A stretch of 64,000 nucleotides of DNA from Cryptomeria japonica (GCF_030272615.1 NW_026729202.1:12501-76500); one strand, 5' to 3'. Counted from the stretch's first letter, positions 1 through 11,262 are shown. Program-made: numbers and translations. The notes: a model not told the origin generated them from the sequence alone.

Positions 1-1009
1 CCGAAAACATCCGAACCGCACATGCTCGCGACAGTCCTGCCGTTAGAGAATGCACCGTGCACGCGACCGAGTAAGGCCACTCAGAGACATCCATTTCCCA
101 GGTATATGCCCCCTACGCACTTTTGGTGGCGCAACTCGCACGAACAGTCCCACCTCGACCCCGTAAACAAGCTTTTTTGCCTCGAAGAGTTCGTCGGAGA
201 CGAAGAAGCAACCTTCAGTGCAAACGTAGCACTCTTTTGTGCAACCGCCCAAACAACGCCCCCTCTACCCTCTGTCGAAACACTCGGCATTGCTGCTCCC
301 TAAGGTGAGCTTCTCCTCATAGGCAATTCCGCTCTTATCCGGTCACGTTTGTGTGCCCGAATTTCGCAAGGCAACCTCCATGGGACATGGAAAAGACTCG
401 AGAAGAGAGCTCGCTCACGGGAGAGAGAAGCCAAGGAGACCACGAGAGTGCTGAGAGTGGGACAGCGCTGAATAGGCGGGAGAAGCCTGCGCGTATAAAC
501 GGAGATATATATCCAATTGCAACGAAGGAACGTGCCAAAGATCGAGAACAATGGCAGAAATGCTAGTAACGTGCACTTCGGGACCAACGCATCACCGGAA
601 GACAACCGCCAAACATCGAAAGAGTCGCGATGCTCCGCAACCTACGTGCAAAGCGGTCGCACACCGGGTAAGGGAGTGAGAGCCCCAAACATAGCTGGGC
701 GAGGCGCTCACTCCGCTCTTTAATATCTCGTTAATACCGCCAAGGAAATGGCACAAGCACACACACACAAGCATCCTCGGAAGAGGACAGTTCGAGTGAC
801 AGGTCAAATCCAAGAGTTCCGAAGACTACCTCCAGGAACAATCGGGAACAAGACCGATTACAAGTCGTCGAGTCTGTTACTGGGCGAACACGAGATGCGC
901 ACAGGAAATCGATCAGCCCTCACAATGGCCCAAGGCCAGAGATCGGACTGCTACGATTTACCCCAACAATCATCGTGCCACTCTTCGCAGAGAGGTGATA
1001 GACGCCAAC
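1..1009. other. No recognisable gene or repeat
   Basis: This stretch has mixed composition and only short overlapping open frames below about 100 codons, none with a recognisable domain or plausible codon pattern. I see no tRNA-like B box, no rRNA and no transposon ends. It may be a strongly decayed repeat, since the next segment starts a satellite without a sharp boundary. Confidence 0.5.
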
Positions 1010-1214
1010 GAGCCCGCGCATAGCAATCGAGGTGTAAAAAGGGCGTTGAAGGCAGGAAGCCTGGACGAAAGAGGCTACGAGGTCACCTCGAAGCGGTCTA
1101 AGAATCGGGCGCACTTGGGGCGACTACCAGTGCCAACCCCTTATCCCGCGGTGCGTCCGACACACAGAAATTTCCAAGGCGGCCAAGGAGCCTCCCCGCA
1201 TAGCAATCGGGGTG

Positions 1215-1590
1215 TGAGGTTACGGATGCAGCATTGATAGCAATCGAGGTGTGAGGCGAAGGATGCAGAAGTGAGAGCCGAGGGATGTAGCAGAGATAGC
1301 AATCGGGGTGTGTGATGCAGAAGAGATAGCAATCGAGGTGTGCGGTGGGAAGGGCCCAGCAGCCAGAATGCATGAAGCGACGGATGAAGCAGTGATGACA
1401 ACCGGGCTGTGAGGAGAGGAGGGATGCAGCCAAGAAAGCAATCAGGGCTCGAGGCAAGGGATGCATCAAGGATAGCAATCATGTTGTGAGGCGAGATTCC
1501 AAAGGCTAAACGTGAGAGGCTGCAGGGTCGACTCAGAGAGGTCTATGCATGTGAGAGGCTGAAAGCAAGGTCGACTCGGAGCGGTCTATG
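1215..1590. repeat. Degenerate short repeats inside the R188 edge
   Basis: Between the first two recognisable R188 anchors, short pieces of 30-50 bp recur around GATAGCAATCGAGGTGTGAGGCGAAGGATGCAG-like text in shortened forms (about 1233, 1285, 1325 and 1455). They look like local re-amplification of the R188 GCATAGCAATCGGGG segment at the decayed edge of the array. No gene is seen. Confidence 0.6.
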
Positions 1591-4500
1591 CATCGGGCGC
1601 GCTTGGGGCGACTACCAGTGCCAACCCCTTATCCCGCGACGCGTCCGACAAAGAGAACGTTCCAAGGCGGCAGAGGAGGTTACCAGCCGAAGGATGCAGT
1701 AGCAATAACAGGTATAGTTCCGCGGCGGCCGAGAAGACTCACCGCATAGGAATCGGGATGCGAGGCGAGGGATGCGGCGGGAAGGCCCCGACGGCTAAAC
1801 GGAAGAGGCTGCAGGGCCGCCTCGGAATGGTCCAAGCATCGGATGCGATTGGGACGACTACCAGTGCCAACCCCTTATCCCGCGATGCGTCCGATACACA
1901 GATAGTTCCAAGGCGGCCGAGGAGCCTCACCGCATATCAATCGGGGTGCGAGGCGAGGGATGGGGCGGGAAGGCCCCAACGGCTAGACGGAAGAGGCTTC
2001 AGGGCCACCTCGGAATGGTCCAAGCATCGGACGCGCTTGGGGCGACTGCCAGTGCCAACCCCTTATCCCGCGATGCGTCCGATACACAGATGGTTCCAAG
2101 GCGGCCGAGGAGCCTCACCGCATAGCAATCGGGGGTGCGAGGCGAGGGATGGGGCGGGAAGGCCCCAACGGCTAGACGGAAGAGGCTTCAGGGCCGCCTA
2201 GGAATGGTCCAAGCATCGGACACGCTTGGGGCGACTACCAGTGACAGCCCCCTATCCCGCGATGCGTCCGATACGAAGATGGTTCCAAGGCGGCCGAGGA
2301 GCCTCACCGCATAGCAATCGGGGTGCGAGGTGGGGGATGCGGCGAGATGGCCCCAACGGCTAGACGGAAGAGGCCACAGGGCCGCGTCGGAATAGTCCAA
2401 GCATCGGACGCGCTTGGGGCGACTACCAGTGACAACCCCTTATCCCGCGATGCGTCCGATACGAAGATAGTTCCAAGGCGGCCGAGGAGCCTCACCGCAT
2501 AGCAATCGGGGTGCGAGGTGGGGGATGCGGCGAGATGGCCCCAACGGCTAGACGGAAGAGGCTGCAGGGCCGCCTCGGAATAGTCCAAGCATCGGACGCG
2601 CTTGGGGCCACTACCAGTGACAACCCCTTATCCCGCGATGCGTCCGATACGAAGATAGTTCCAAGGCGGCCGAAGAGCCTCACCGCATAGCAATCGGGGT
2701 GCGAGGTGGGGGATGCGGCGAGATGGCCCCAACGGCTAGACGGAAGAGGCCACAGGGCCGCCTCGGAATAGTCCAAGCATCGGACGCGCTTGGGGCGACT
2801 ACCAGTGACAACCCCTTATCCCGCGATGCGTCCGATACGAAGATAGTTCCCAGGCGGCCGAGGAGCCTCACCGCATAGCAATCGGGGTGCGAGGCGAGGG
2901 ATGCGGCGAGATGGCCCCAAAGGCTAGACGGAAGAGGCTGCAGGGCTGCCTCGGAATAGTCCAAGCATCGGACGCGCTTGGGGCGACTACCACTGCCAAC
3001 CCCTTATCCCGCGATGCGTCCGATACACAGATAGTTCCGAGGCGGCCGAGGAGGTGGGGGATGCAGCGAGATGGCCCCAACGGCTAGACGGAAGAGGCTG
3101 CAGGGCCGCCTCGGAATAGTCCAAGCATCGGACGCGCTTGGGGCGACTACCAGTGACAACCCCTTATCCCGCGATGCGTCCGATACACAGATAGTTCCGA
3201 GGCGGCCAAGGAGCCTCACCGCATAGCAATCGTGGTGCGAGGTGGGGGATGCGGCGAGATGGCCCCAACGGCTAGACGGAAGAGGCTGCAGGGCCGCCTC
3301 GGAATGGTCCAAGCATCGGATGCGCTTGGGGCGACTACCACTGCCAACCCCTTATCCCGCGATGCGTCCGATACACAGATAGTTCCAAGGCGGCCGAGGA
3401 GCCTCACAGCATAGCAATCAGGGTGCGAGGCGAGGGATGCGGCGAGAAAGCCCCAACGGCTAGAGGGAAGAGGCTTCAGGTCCGCCTCGGAATGGTCCAA
3501 GCATCGGACGCGCTTGGGGCGACTACCAGTGACAACCCCTTATCCCGCGACGCGTCCGATACACAGATAGTTCCAAGGCGGCCGAGGAGCCTCACCGCAT
3601 AGCAATCGGGGTGCGAGGCGAGGGATGCGGCGAGAAGGACCCAACGGCTACACGGAAGAGGCTTCGGGGCCGCCTCGGAATGGTCCAAGCATCGGACGCG
3701 CTTGGGGCGACTACCAGTGACAACCCCTTATCCCGCGACGCGTCCGATACACAGATAGTTCCAAGGCGGCCGAGGAGCCTCACCGCATAGCAATCGGGGT
3801 GCGAGGCGAGGGATGCGGCGAGAAGGACCCAACGGCTAGACGGAAGAGGCTTCGGGGCCGCCTCGGAATGGTCCAAGCATCGGACGCGCTTGGGGCGACT
3901 ACCAGTGACAACCCCTTATCCCGCGACGCGTCCGATACACAGATAGTTCCAAGGCGGCCGAGGAGCCTCACCGCATAGCAATCGGGGTGCGAGGCGAGGG
4001 ATGCGGCGAGAAGGACCCAACGGCTAGACGGAAGAGGCTTCGGGTCCGCCTCGGAATGGTCCAAGCATCGGACGCGCTTGGGGCGACTACCAGTGACAAC
4101 CCCTTATCCCGCGACGCGTCCGATACACAGATAGTTCCAAGGCGGCCGAGGAGCCTCACCGCATAGCAATCGGGGTGCGAGGCGAGGGATGCGGCGAGAA
4201 GGACCCAACGGCTAGACGGAAGAGGCTTCGGGTCCGCCTCGGAATGGTCCAAGCATCGGACGCGCTTGGGGCGACTACCAGTGACAACCCCTTATCCCGC
4301 GACGCGTCCGATACACAGATAGTTCCAAGGCGGCCGAGGAGCCTCACCGCATAGCAATCGGGGTGCGAGGCGAGGGATGCGGCGAGAAGGACCCAACGGC
4401 TAGACGGAAGAGGCTTCGGGTCCGCCTCGGAATGGTCCAAGCATCGGACGCGCTTGGGGCGACTACCAGTGACAACCCCTTATCCCGCGACGCGTCCGAT

Positions 4501-5194
4501 ACACAGATAGTTCCGAGGCGGCCGAGGAGCCTCACCGCATAGCAATCGGGGTGCGAGGCGAAGGATGCGGCGAGAAGGACCCAACGGCTAGACGGAAGAG
4601 GCTTCGGGTCCGCCTCGGAATGGTCCAAGCATCGGACGCGCTTGGGGCGACTACCAGTGACAACCCCTTATCCCGCGACGCGTCCGATACACAGATAGTT
4701 CCAAGGCGGCCGAGGAGCCTCACCGCATAGCAATCGGGGTGCGAGGCGAGGGATGCGGCGAGAAGGACCCAACGGCTAGACGGAAGAGGCTTCAGGGCCG
4801 CCTCGGAATGGTCCAAGCATCGAACGCGCTTGGGGCGACTACCAGTGACAACCCCTTATCCCGCGACGCGTCCGATACACAGATAGTTCCGAGGCGGCCG
4901 AGGAGCCTCACCGCATAGCAATCGGGGTGCGAGGCGAGGGATGCGGCGAGAAGGACCCAACGGCTAGACGGAAGAGGCTTCAGGGCCGCCTCGGAATGGT
5001 CCAAGCATCGGACGCGCTTGGGGCGACTACCAGTGACAACCCCTTATCCCGCGACGCGTCCGATACACAGATAGTTCCGAGGCGGCCGAGGAGCCTCACC
5101 GCATAGCAATCGGGGTGCGAGGCGAGGGATGCGGCGAGAAGGACCCAACGGCTAGACGGAAGAGGCTTCAGGGCCGCCTCGGAATGGTCCAAGC

Positions 5195-5252
5195 ATCGGA
5201 CGCGCTTGGGGCGACTACCAATGACAACCCCTTATCCCGCGACGCGTCCGAT
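5195..5252. repeat. Inverted repeat 1 of R188 (example copy)
   Basis: The arms ATCGGACGCG (5195-5204) and CGCGTCCGAT (5243-5252) are perfect reverse complements around a 38-nt loop. The same pair recurs in each well-preserved unit. In units left of about 3500 the right arm usually reads TGCGTCCGAT, which costs one pair. Confidence 0.9.
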
Positions 5253-5262
5253 ACACAGATAG

Positions 5263-5372
5263 TTCCGAGGCGGCCGAGGAGCCTCACCGCATAGCAATCG
5301 GGGTGCGAGGCGAGGGATGCGGCGAGAAGGACCCAACGGCTAGACGGAAGAGGCTTCAGGGCCGCCTCGGAA
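5263..5372. repeat. Inverted repeat 2 of R188 (example copy)
   Basis: The arms TTCCGAGGCGGCC (5263-5275) and GGCCGCCTCGGAA (5360-5372) are perfect 13-bp reverse complements around an 84-nt loop. With inverted repeat 1 they make each 188-bp unit a pair of adjacent stem-loops. Several copies read TTCCAAGGCGGCC, which leaves one mismatch. Confidence 0.9.
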
Positions 5373-5927
5373 TGGTCCAAGCATCGGACGCGCTTGGGGC
5401 GACTACCAGTGACAACCCCTTATCCCGCGACGCGTCCGATACACAGATAGTTCCGAGGCGGCCGAGGAGCCTCACCGCATAGCAATCGGGGTGCGAGGCG
5501 AGGGATGCGGCGAGAAGGACCCAACGGCTAGACGGAAGAGGCTTCAGGGCCGCCTCGGAATGGTCCAAGCATCGGACGCGCTTGGGGCGACTACCGTTGC
5601 CAACCCCTTATCCCGCGATGCGTCTGATACACAGATAGTTCCGAGGCGGCCGAGGAGCCTCACCGCATAGCAATCGGGTTGCGAGGCAGATTATTGGGAA
5701 GGGAACCCCCTGGGATGCGGCTCAAGCAGTGCCCAAAGGGACTGGAATGCGGAATCACATCGAGAGACCCAAATGCTATACGAGGGCTCAAATCGAATTA
5801 TCGATTTGGCCACGACATGGACGCATCGGAACGACTACCTTTGCCGAACCACTCGCAATTGCATCCATACCGAAACCAATAGACATTTCCGTTAGAGCCC
5901 TCGCATAGCATTCGGGAATCTCGCATG

Positions 5928-6013
5928 CCCCTCTAAATCGACCAATGCTGGCGCTCAATGAAAATCCGAGCGCTACCACCGTTCGAGCGCCAGCATTGGT
6001 CGAGTTAGAGGGG
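5928..6013. repeat. Foldback with 29-bp arms
   Basis: The left arm 5928-5956 starts CCCCTCTAAATCG and the right arm 5985-6013 ends AGTTAGAGGGG. The arms are reverse complements with one mismatch, around a 28-nt loop. Worn versions of the same foldback lie at about 9202-9290 and 9645-9731, at the matching place in the next R450 units. Confidence 0.9.
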
Positions 6014-6041
6014 CACGGGGGAGAATGCTCCAGTCAACACC

Positions 6042-6046
6042 TCCCC
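6042..6046. repeat. Target-site duplication, left, TCCCC
   Basis: This 5-bp direct repeat matches 8830-8834 and flanks the LTR element 6047-8829. The restored target reads CACCTCCCCTATATAAG. Confidence 0.9.
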
Positions 6047-6799
6047 TGTAACGGGTCCAGAGTTTCAACCCGTTCGGCACCGCCTTTAGACCTTGCAAAT
6101 AGCTTGCAAGTAATCTAATACGGACTACGCCTTCACCAATGCCGCCTCAAACAAGACTTATGCGGAATATAAGTCTAGACGACGCCAATGAGTGCAACGC
6201 GGCACTCCAATGGACTTAGCTCTAGGACTTCTCATCCAGCGAGTCACCTCAAAAACTAAGCTAGAGAACTTCCCAACCTATGGGTCACCCTCAAGAGATA
6301 TCCCTGCGTCCAGGGTTGGACTTGTGGCCTACACGAGCCGACCTCATGAAAACCTCCTACGTACCCACAATCGATATGGCTCAAAGTCACACGTAGTTCT
6401 AAGGTTAGCTCGCTGTGCCACCAGCTCGCAACCGTTTCCATGTCTATCCTGGTGAGGTCCCAGACCTCCCGTTCCTAGACACAGTGATTACTCCTCGGAT
6501 CATGTCCCGGACACAATCCTACACCACACTGGGAATGTCCCTATGACATCCCGCAGCCCAAGAGCTTCTCGAATGACTTATGCGAGAACCCACGCATAGC
6601 ATTCCATCCAACACGGTATCAAGTCTTGCATCCGACGTATCCATGAATGCTTTGCAAATCTTTCATAACTAACATTGTTCTCAAGTAATGCATCCTCAAG
6701 CCATTGCGCACTTAAGGATCGAAAGACATAGAGACGTGCCAGGGGGAGACACGCTCTAGAATCCATTCTAGCTCGGGTCAGATCTCAAAGGTCGTGACA
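6047..6799 (-). repeat. LTR of element A (3' LTR in element orientation)
   Basis: It begins TGTAACGGGTCC and ends GTCGTGACA on the plus strand. It matches 8077-8829 throughout as far as I can read, with a constant offset of 2,030 bp. Short open frames inside it occur identically in both LTRs and are not genes. Confidence 0.92.
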
Positions 6800-6811
6800 T
6801 CCTCCCCCACT
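6800..6811 (-). other. Polypurine tract of element A
   Basis: On the minus strand it reads AGTGGGGGAGGA directly against the LTR, the usual start site for plus-strand DNA synthesis. The same 12 bases form the tract of element B at 16059-16070. Confidence 0.85.
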
Positions 6812-8060
6812 TAAAATAAGCGACGTCCTCGGCGCTTGCAACACCGAACTTCCGGGTTACAAAAATACTTGCAAAGGCGCTTCGCTTCAACTCAAATCAC
6901 AAAGACATGACACCATCCAAATCCGGTCCAAAAATGAACACTCGACTTAAGATTCCATCCAAGTCGACTCGGAACAGCTCGGGTCCATAACCTTCCCCAA
7001 GTCCAACTCGTGAAGCTATGTTCCCTTCAAGCTCTTGGTAAAGACCAATTGTGCAATCAAGGCGATCCTGGGGACGTAGATTACCAATCGACTTAATCAG
7101 ACACCACCTCACTCAATGAAGTCGAAGAGCCTAACCCTGCTCTTTCAAAACCAAATCGTAAGGCCATATCTCACACCCAATCAGAATACCCATTTTGCAA
7201 CGCCTTGGGATCTTGAGTACCACCAAGACATCCACAAGACTCAATTTAGTCCTAACATTATTAAATAAATCATCCTAGCTTAACCATCACCAGATAGCGG
7301 AGTAGCTCCAGACTAAATGCCCTGCATTTACCTTCCACGTACTCAATCCGCATGACAAGCTCTTTTCGGTTGGCTTGATGTACTAGGCAACAACAAGCAC
7401 AACACCTTGCAATTCGGCTACCTCATAAAACCCAACATTCCATGTCAAGTCAAACAAAACCCATTCGTGCACCAAAATTGCAACACACGAGGGAGAACAT
7501 ACCTTTATTGGGTAACAACTCAACTCGTGTTAAGATAAGCTCAAGCACCAAGTGCACGCTTATTTTAAACTCAACCGAGTAAAGGGTTAAGCATCTCTAC
7601 AAAATACTAACCAAATATCACCCAACAAGGATGCTCCCTTCTTAGCGGTTCCAATGCCCAGGTCCGTTTGAGCATTGAATGAGCTTCATACCGCACTTCG
7701 ATCTCGAGTTATGGATGCCTAAGGAACCACCCTTAAAGTTCTCTGACTTCCGCTTAAGAAAAGTAGCTCGACTCTAGTCATAGATCAGAACGCTACATTA
7801 AGGGGCTTCCCCAACCTTTGCATCAACAAGGGTCTAAGGAATCCCAGATCATACGCGACCCACATGCAACTCGCTTTCGCTCCACTATGCTAGTTCACCG
7901 AAATCAACTCTCCCAAGTCGGGCACCCAAACTATCATCGAATCACACTCTTAAACGACACACCAAAGTCGTATAACAAAAGGTCACCGAGACCGTTTCAT
8001 CATATCACTCCTCTAATACTAGCTTTACCGAAAAGACAAGTATCAGAGTCAATGATGAAT
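6812..8060 (-). other. Interior of element A, no coding region recognised
   Basis: About 1.25 kb between the purine tract and primer site has only short open frames (up to about 83 codons) in either strand, with no retroviral motifs. I see no captured host gene. It is likely spacer or packaging sequence. Confidence 0.7.
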
Positions 8061-8074
8061 CTGCTCTGATACCA
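8061..8074 (-). other. Primer-binding site of element A (iMet tRNA)
   Basis: The minus strand reads TGGTATCAGAGCAG, the usual complement of the 3' end of plant initiator Met-tRNA, two bases from the LTR. This fixes the element's orientation as minus. Confidence 0.88.
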
Positions 8075-8076
8075 GA

Positions 8077-8829
8077 TGTAACGGGTCCAGAGTTTCAACC
8101 CGTTCGGCACCGCCTTTAGACCTTGCAAATAGCTTGCAAGTAATCTAATACGGACTACGCCTTCACCAATGCCGCCTCAAACAAGACTTATGCGGAATAT
8201 AAGTCTAGACGACGCCAATGAGTGCAACGCGGCACTCCAATGGACTTAGCTCTAGGACTTCTCATCCAGCGAGTCACCTCAAAAACTAAGCTAGAGAACT
8301 TCCCAACCTATGGGTCACCCTCAAGAGATATCCCTGCGTCCAGGGTTGGACTTGTGGCCTACACGAGCCGACCTCATGAAAACCTCCTACGTACCCACAA
8401 TCGATATGGCTCAAAGTCACACGTAGTTCTAAGGTTAGCTCGCTGTGCCACCAGCTCGCAACCGTTTCCATGTCTATCCTGGTGAGGTCCCAGACCTCCC
8501 GTTCCTAGACACAGTGATTACTCCTCGGATCATGTCCCGGACACAATCCTACACCACACTGGGAATGTCCCTATGACATCCCGCAGCCCAAGAGCTTCTC
8601 GAATGACTTATGCGAGAACCCACGCATAGCATTCCATCCAACACGGTATCAAGTCTTGCATCCGACGTATCCATGAATGCTTTGCAAATCTTTCATAACT
8701 AACATTGTTCTCAAGTAATGCATCCTCAAGCCATTGCGCACTTAAGGATCGAAAGACATAGAGACGTGCCAGGGGGAGACACGCTCTAGAATCCATTCTA
8801 GCTCGGGTCAGATCTCAAAGGTCGTGACA
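8077..8829 (-). repeat. LTR of element A (5' LTR in element orientation)
   Basis: This is the 753-bp partner of 6047-6799, with no visible difference. It is followed by the target-site duplication TCCCC at 8830-8834 and then directly by TATATAAG. Confidence 0.92.
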
Positions 8830-8834
8830 TCCCC
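8830..8834. repeat. Target-site duplication, right, TCCCC
   Basis: It matches 6042-6046. The next base starts the TATATAAG box of the host repeat. Confidence 0.9.
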
Positions 8835-9324
8835 TATATAAGTTATTTGTCCGATTCTCGCACAACCGTAGTCTGCCTCGTCGAATCAAACAACGGTCCC
8901 AGATTCCGACTTCCGTTCCGTAGAGACCCAAAAGCTAGATGGAGGCTCGCAAGAAAGAGAGTCGGCGCATAGCAATCGGGTTTCTCGAACGTTTAGGGAC
9001 CGAGCTCACTTGCGGATAGGGCAAAATCCGCCAAGCAACCCAAAAGCTAGACGGGGGCTCGAATCGAATCGCCTAGGCGGCCACAACAACGACGTGTTGG
9101 ATCGACTACCAGTGCCAAACCATTCAGCAAGACTAGTCTGTGTCGAGGCCGGATAGAGATTCTCAGAGAGCGCCCGCATAGCATTTAGGAGACCTGCCGC
9201 GTCCCTCACACTCGACAAATGGTGGTGCACGTTTATAAATCCGAGCGATCCCAACCCTTTCAAGCACCAACATCGGTCGAGATAGAGGGGCACGGAGGGG
9301 GCTGCGTGAGACAACACAGTCCCC
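8835..9324. repeat. R450 unit, 490 bp
   Basis: It starts at a TATATAAGTTATTTGTC motif and contains TTCCGACTTCC, CCCAAAAGCTAGACGGGGGCTC, GGATCGACTACCAGTGCC and CCGCATAGCATTT in the same order as the R188 modules. A worn foldback follows at about 9202-9290, then ACAGTCCCC leading into the next TATA motif. No gene is seen. Confidence 0.8.
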
Positions 9325-9765
9325 TATATAAGTTATTTGTCCGATTCTCACACATCCGAAGAATGGTCATCAAATCGGACAACAGCCCAAACTTCCGACT
9401 TCCGTCCCAGAAAGCCCAAGAGCTATCTAAAACGTTCATGGCCGGAACTCGATCGCGGCTATACCAGTCCGCCAAGCAACCCAAAAGCTAGACTGGAGCT
9501 CTAGTCGAATCACCTCTGTGGCCATTGCAAGGACGTGTTGGAGCGACTACCATTGCCGAACCATTCCGCAGGTCGAGTCCATACCAAGGCCGCATAGAGA
9601 TTCACGATGAGCTCCTGCATAGCAATCAGGAGACTTGCCGTGTCCATCACAATCGATAAATCCTGGTGCAAGATTTTTGCATCCGAGCGCTCCAACCAGT
9701 CGAGCACCAGCATCAATCGACATAAACGGGCACGGGGGGAGGATGCTCGAGAACACTACCTCCCC
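9325..9765. repeat. R450 unit, 441 bp
   Basis: It has the same order of modules as the previous unit: TATATAAGTTATTTGTC, TTCCGACTTCC, CCCAAAAGCTAGACTGGAGC, GAGCGACTACCATTGCC, GCATAGCAATCAGGAGAC, a worn foldback at about 9645-9731, and ACTACCTCCCC at the end. No gene is seen. Confidence 0.8.
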
Positions 9766-10310
9766 TATATAAGTTATTTGTCCGATTCTCAAGCAGCCGA
9801 AGTCTGGTCATCGAATCGGGTCAAAGACCACAACTTCCGACTTTACCCACAATGCAAGTCATCGAATCGAACATCGGCCCCCGAGTCGGACTCCATGCGT
9901 ATGTCAGGTCATCGGACCCAAATTCCGCCTTCCTGCGCATGGCGGGCCATCAATATCAACTCGGTCATCGGACCCAAACTCCGCCTTTTTGCGTATGGCA
10001 CGCCTTCAAATCGGTCATCGGACCCAAATTCCGCCTTCCTGTGCATGGCGGGCCATCAACATCAACTCGGTCATCGGACCCAAATTCCGCCTTTCTGCGC
10101 ATGGCACGCCATCAACTCGGTCATCGGACCCAAATTCCGCCTTCCTGCGCATGGCAGGTCATCGGACACAAATTCAGACCTCGCCAATATGCCTACGTAT
10201 CGAATCGGTCATCGGACCCAACTTCCGACTTCATCCATACTGTAGGGTCTTTGAGGTTGGCGCGGTGCGCTCAACCCAGGGAGTCGACCCATCGAAGCAT
10301 ACACCTCCCC
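9766..10310. repeat. Transitional unit, 545 bp, with ~50-bp sub-repeats
   Basis: After TATATAAGTTATTTGTC the unit loses the R188-like part. Instead, from about 9899 to 10230, it carries roughly seven copies of a 40-56-bp repeat around TCATCGGACCCAAATTCCGC and TGCGCATGGC. It ends with GGGTCTTTGAGGTTGGCGC and CACCTCCCC, the ending of the 311-bp units that follow, so it links the two repeat types. Long open frames here come from the stop-poor repeat. Confidence 0.75.
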
Positions 10311-10930
10311 TATATAAGCTATTTGTCCGATTCCCACACCTGTGTAGTTTGCACCTCTGACCAGGACATCGACCCCAACTTCCGAACTCGACTGCAACGA
10401 CGGCACCAGCGCCTTGGTGCGCACCTTGCGACGCACAGTCCCAACATTCGCCTTCCTGCACATGGCAGGTCATCGGACCCAAATTCCGACCTCGCGAGTA
10501 TGCCTACATATCGAATCGGTCATCGGACCCAACTTCCGACTTCATCCATACCGTAGGGTCTTTGAGGTTGGCGCGGTGCGCTCAACCCGGGGAGTCGACC
10601 CAACGAAGCATACACCTCCCCTATATAAGCTATTTGTCCGATTCCCACACCTGTGTAGTTTGCACCTCCGATCAAGACATCGACCCCAACTTCCGAACTC
10701 GCCTCCAACGACCGAACCAGCGCCTTGGTGCGCACCTTGCAACGCACAGTGCCAACATTCGCCTTCCTGCACGTGGCAGGTCATCGGACCCAAATTCCGA
10801 CCTCGCGAGTATGCCTACATATCGAATCGGTCATCGGACCCAACTTCCGACTTCATCCATACCGTAGGGTCTTTGAGGTTGGCGCGGTGCGCTCAACCCG
10901 GGGAGTCGACCCAACGAAGCATACACCTCC
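10311..10930. repeat. 311-bp units (R311), two copies
   Basis: Units at 10311-10621 and 10622-10930 (plus the part resuming at 17024) are nearly identical. Each holds the TATATAAGCTATTTGTC motif, GACATCGACCCCAACTTCCG, CGCCTTGGTGCGCACCTT, two TCATCGGACCCAA segments, and GGGTCTTTGAGGTTGGCGC followed by GGAGTCGACCC. The second unit is split by element B at its terminal CACCTCC. No gene is seen. Confidence 0.9.
10926..10930. repeat. Target-site duplication, left, CCTCC
   Basis: This 5-bp direct repeat matches 17024-17028 and flanks the chromovirus. It lies in the same CACCTCCCCTATATAAG motif that element A used, two bases to the left. Confidence 0.92.
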
Positions 10931-11262
10931 TGTAACGGGTCTGCATTGGGCAGAATACTTGCACAGTTTTTGGATCGGGTCCAGCCTTAGTGGGGTTCCA
11001 TTTTGCATCGGAACTCTTTCTTTTGCATAGCCGACATGGAATTGGTGTTTCACACAGCCGACTTAATTCATTTCATCGGCGGGGCCGATATGTTTTATTT
11101 CCTTGGCGGGGGCCGACATGGGACTTGGCCGATGTTCTTCTTAGCGCGGACTTAACTCATATGAGTCCGGACCTATATGGGCGCTAATTTTCCATTGGCG
11201 GGATTCCTTTTGGGCCGGCCCTATCCGCCCAACGGCTCTTTTATTTGGGTCCGACCCTCCAG

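Larger units (their letters stand above)
1010..5690. repeat. 188-bp tandem satellite (R188), about 23 copies
   Basis: The anchor GCTTGGGGCGACTACCA recurs near 1112, 1601, 1847, 2032 and 2222, and then every 188 bp to about 5580. One unit near 2976-3135 is only about 160 bp, from a 28-bp loss. Units also share GCATAGCAATCGGGGTG and CGGCTAGACGGAAGAGGC. The left end (1010-1850) is the most diverged and the block from about 3500 to 5580 is nearly uniform, as expected of an array homogenised in its middle. Subfamilies are visible: CCGATACGAAG in units at about 2270-2850 versus CCGATACACAG elsewhere, and CTTCGGGTCC (about 4030-4620) versus CTTCAGGGCC (about 4790-5560). Open frames of 70-94 codons repeat with the unit and are by-products of it, not genes. 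Confidence 0.95.
5691..6046. repeat. First, diverged ~450-bp unit (R450)
   Basis: Homology to R188 stops soon after 5690, but pieces persist: CCCAAATGCTATACGAGGGCTC, GGAACGACTACC and TCGCATAGCATTCGGGA correspond in order to R188 segments. The unit ends in a foldback and then in CACCTCCCC, where the LTR element inserted. Its continuation, TATATAAGTTATTTGTC, resumes at 8835. No gene is seen. Confidence 0.7.
6047..8829 (-). mobile_element. Non-autonomous LTR retrotransposon (element A), 2,783 bp
   Basis: Two 753-bp LTRs (6047-6799 and 8077-8829) bracket a 1,277-bp interior and are flanked by the duplication TCCCC. Read on the minus strand, the element has TG...CA ends, a primer-binding site complementary to initiator Met-tRNA next to the right-hand LTR, and a purine tract next to the left-hand LTR. 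I see no gag, protease, reverse transcriptase or integrase region, so it would depend on another element (TRIM/LARD-like class). I saw no difference between the LTRs, so the insertion is recent. As a non-autonomous copy it looks structurally whole. Its PBS and purine tract match those of the chromovirus at 10931-17023, a possible helper. Confidence 0.9.

Noticed and set aside
2188-5568. A family of 70-94-codon frames on the minus strand, repeated every 188 bp
   Set aside because: These are by-products of the R188 satellite. They have no start context or domain and follow the repeat unit exactly.
1010-5690. CRISPR-like array
   Set aside because: The repeats are directly adjacent 188-bp units without unique spacers, in a eukaryotic context.
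6812-8060. Possible captured gene in element A
   Set aside because: Only short frames with no recognisable motif on either strand, and no similarity to gag-pol.
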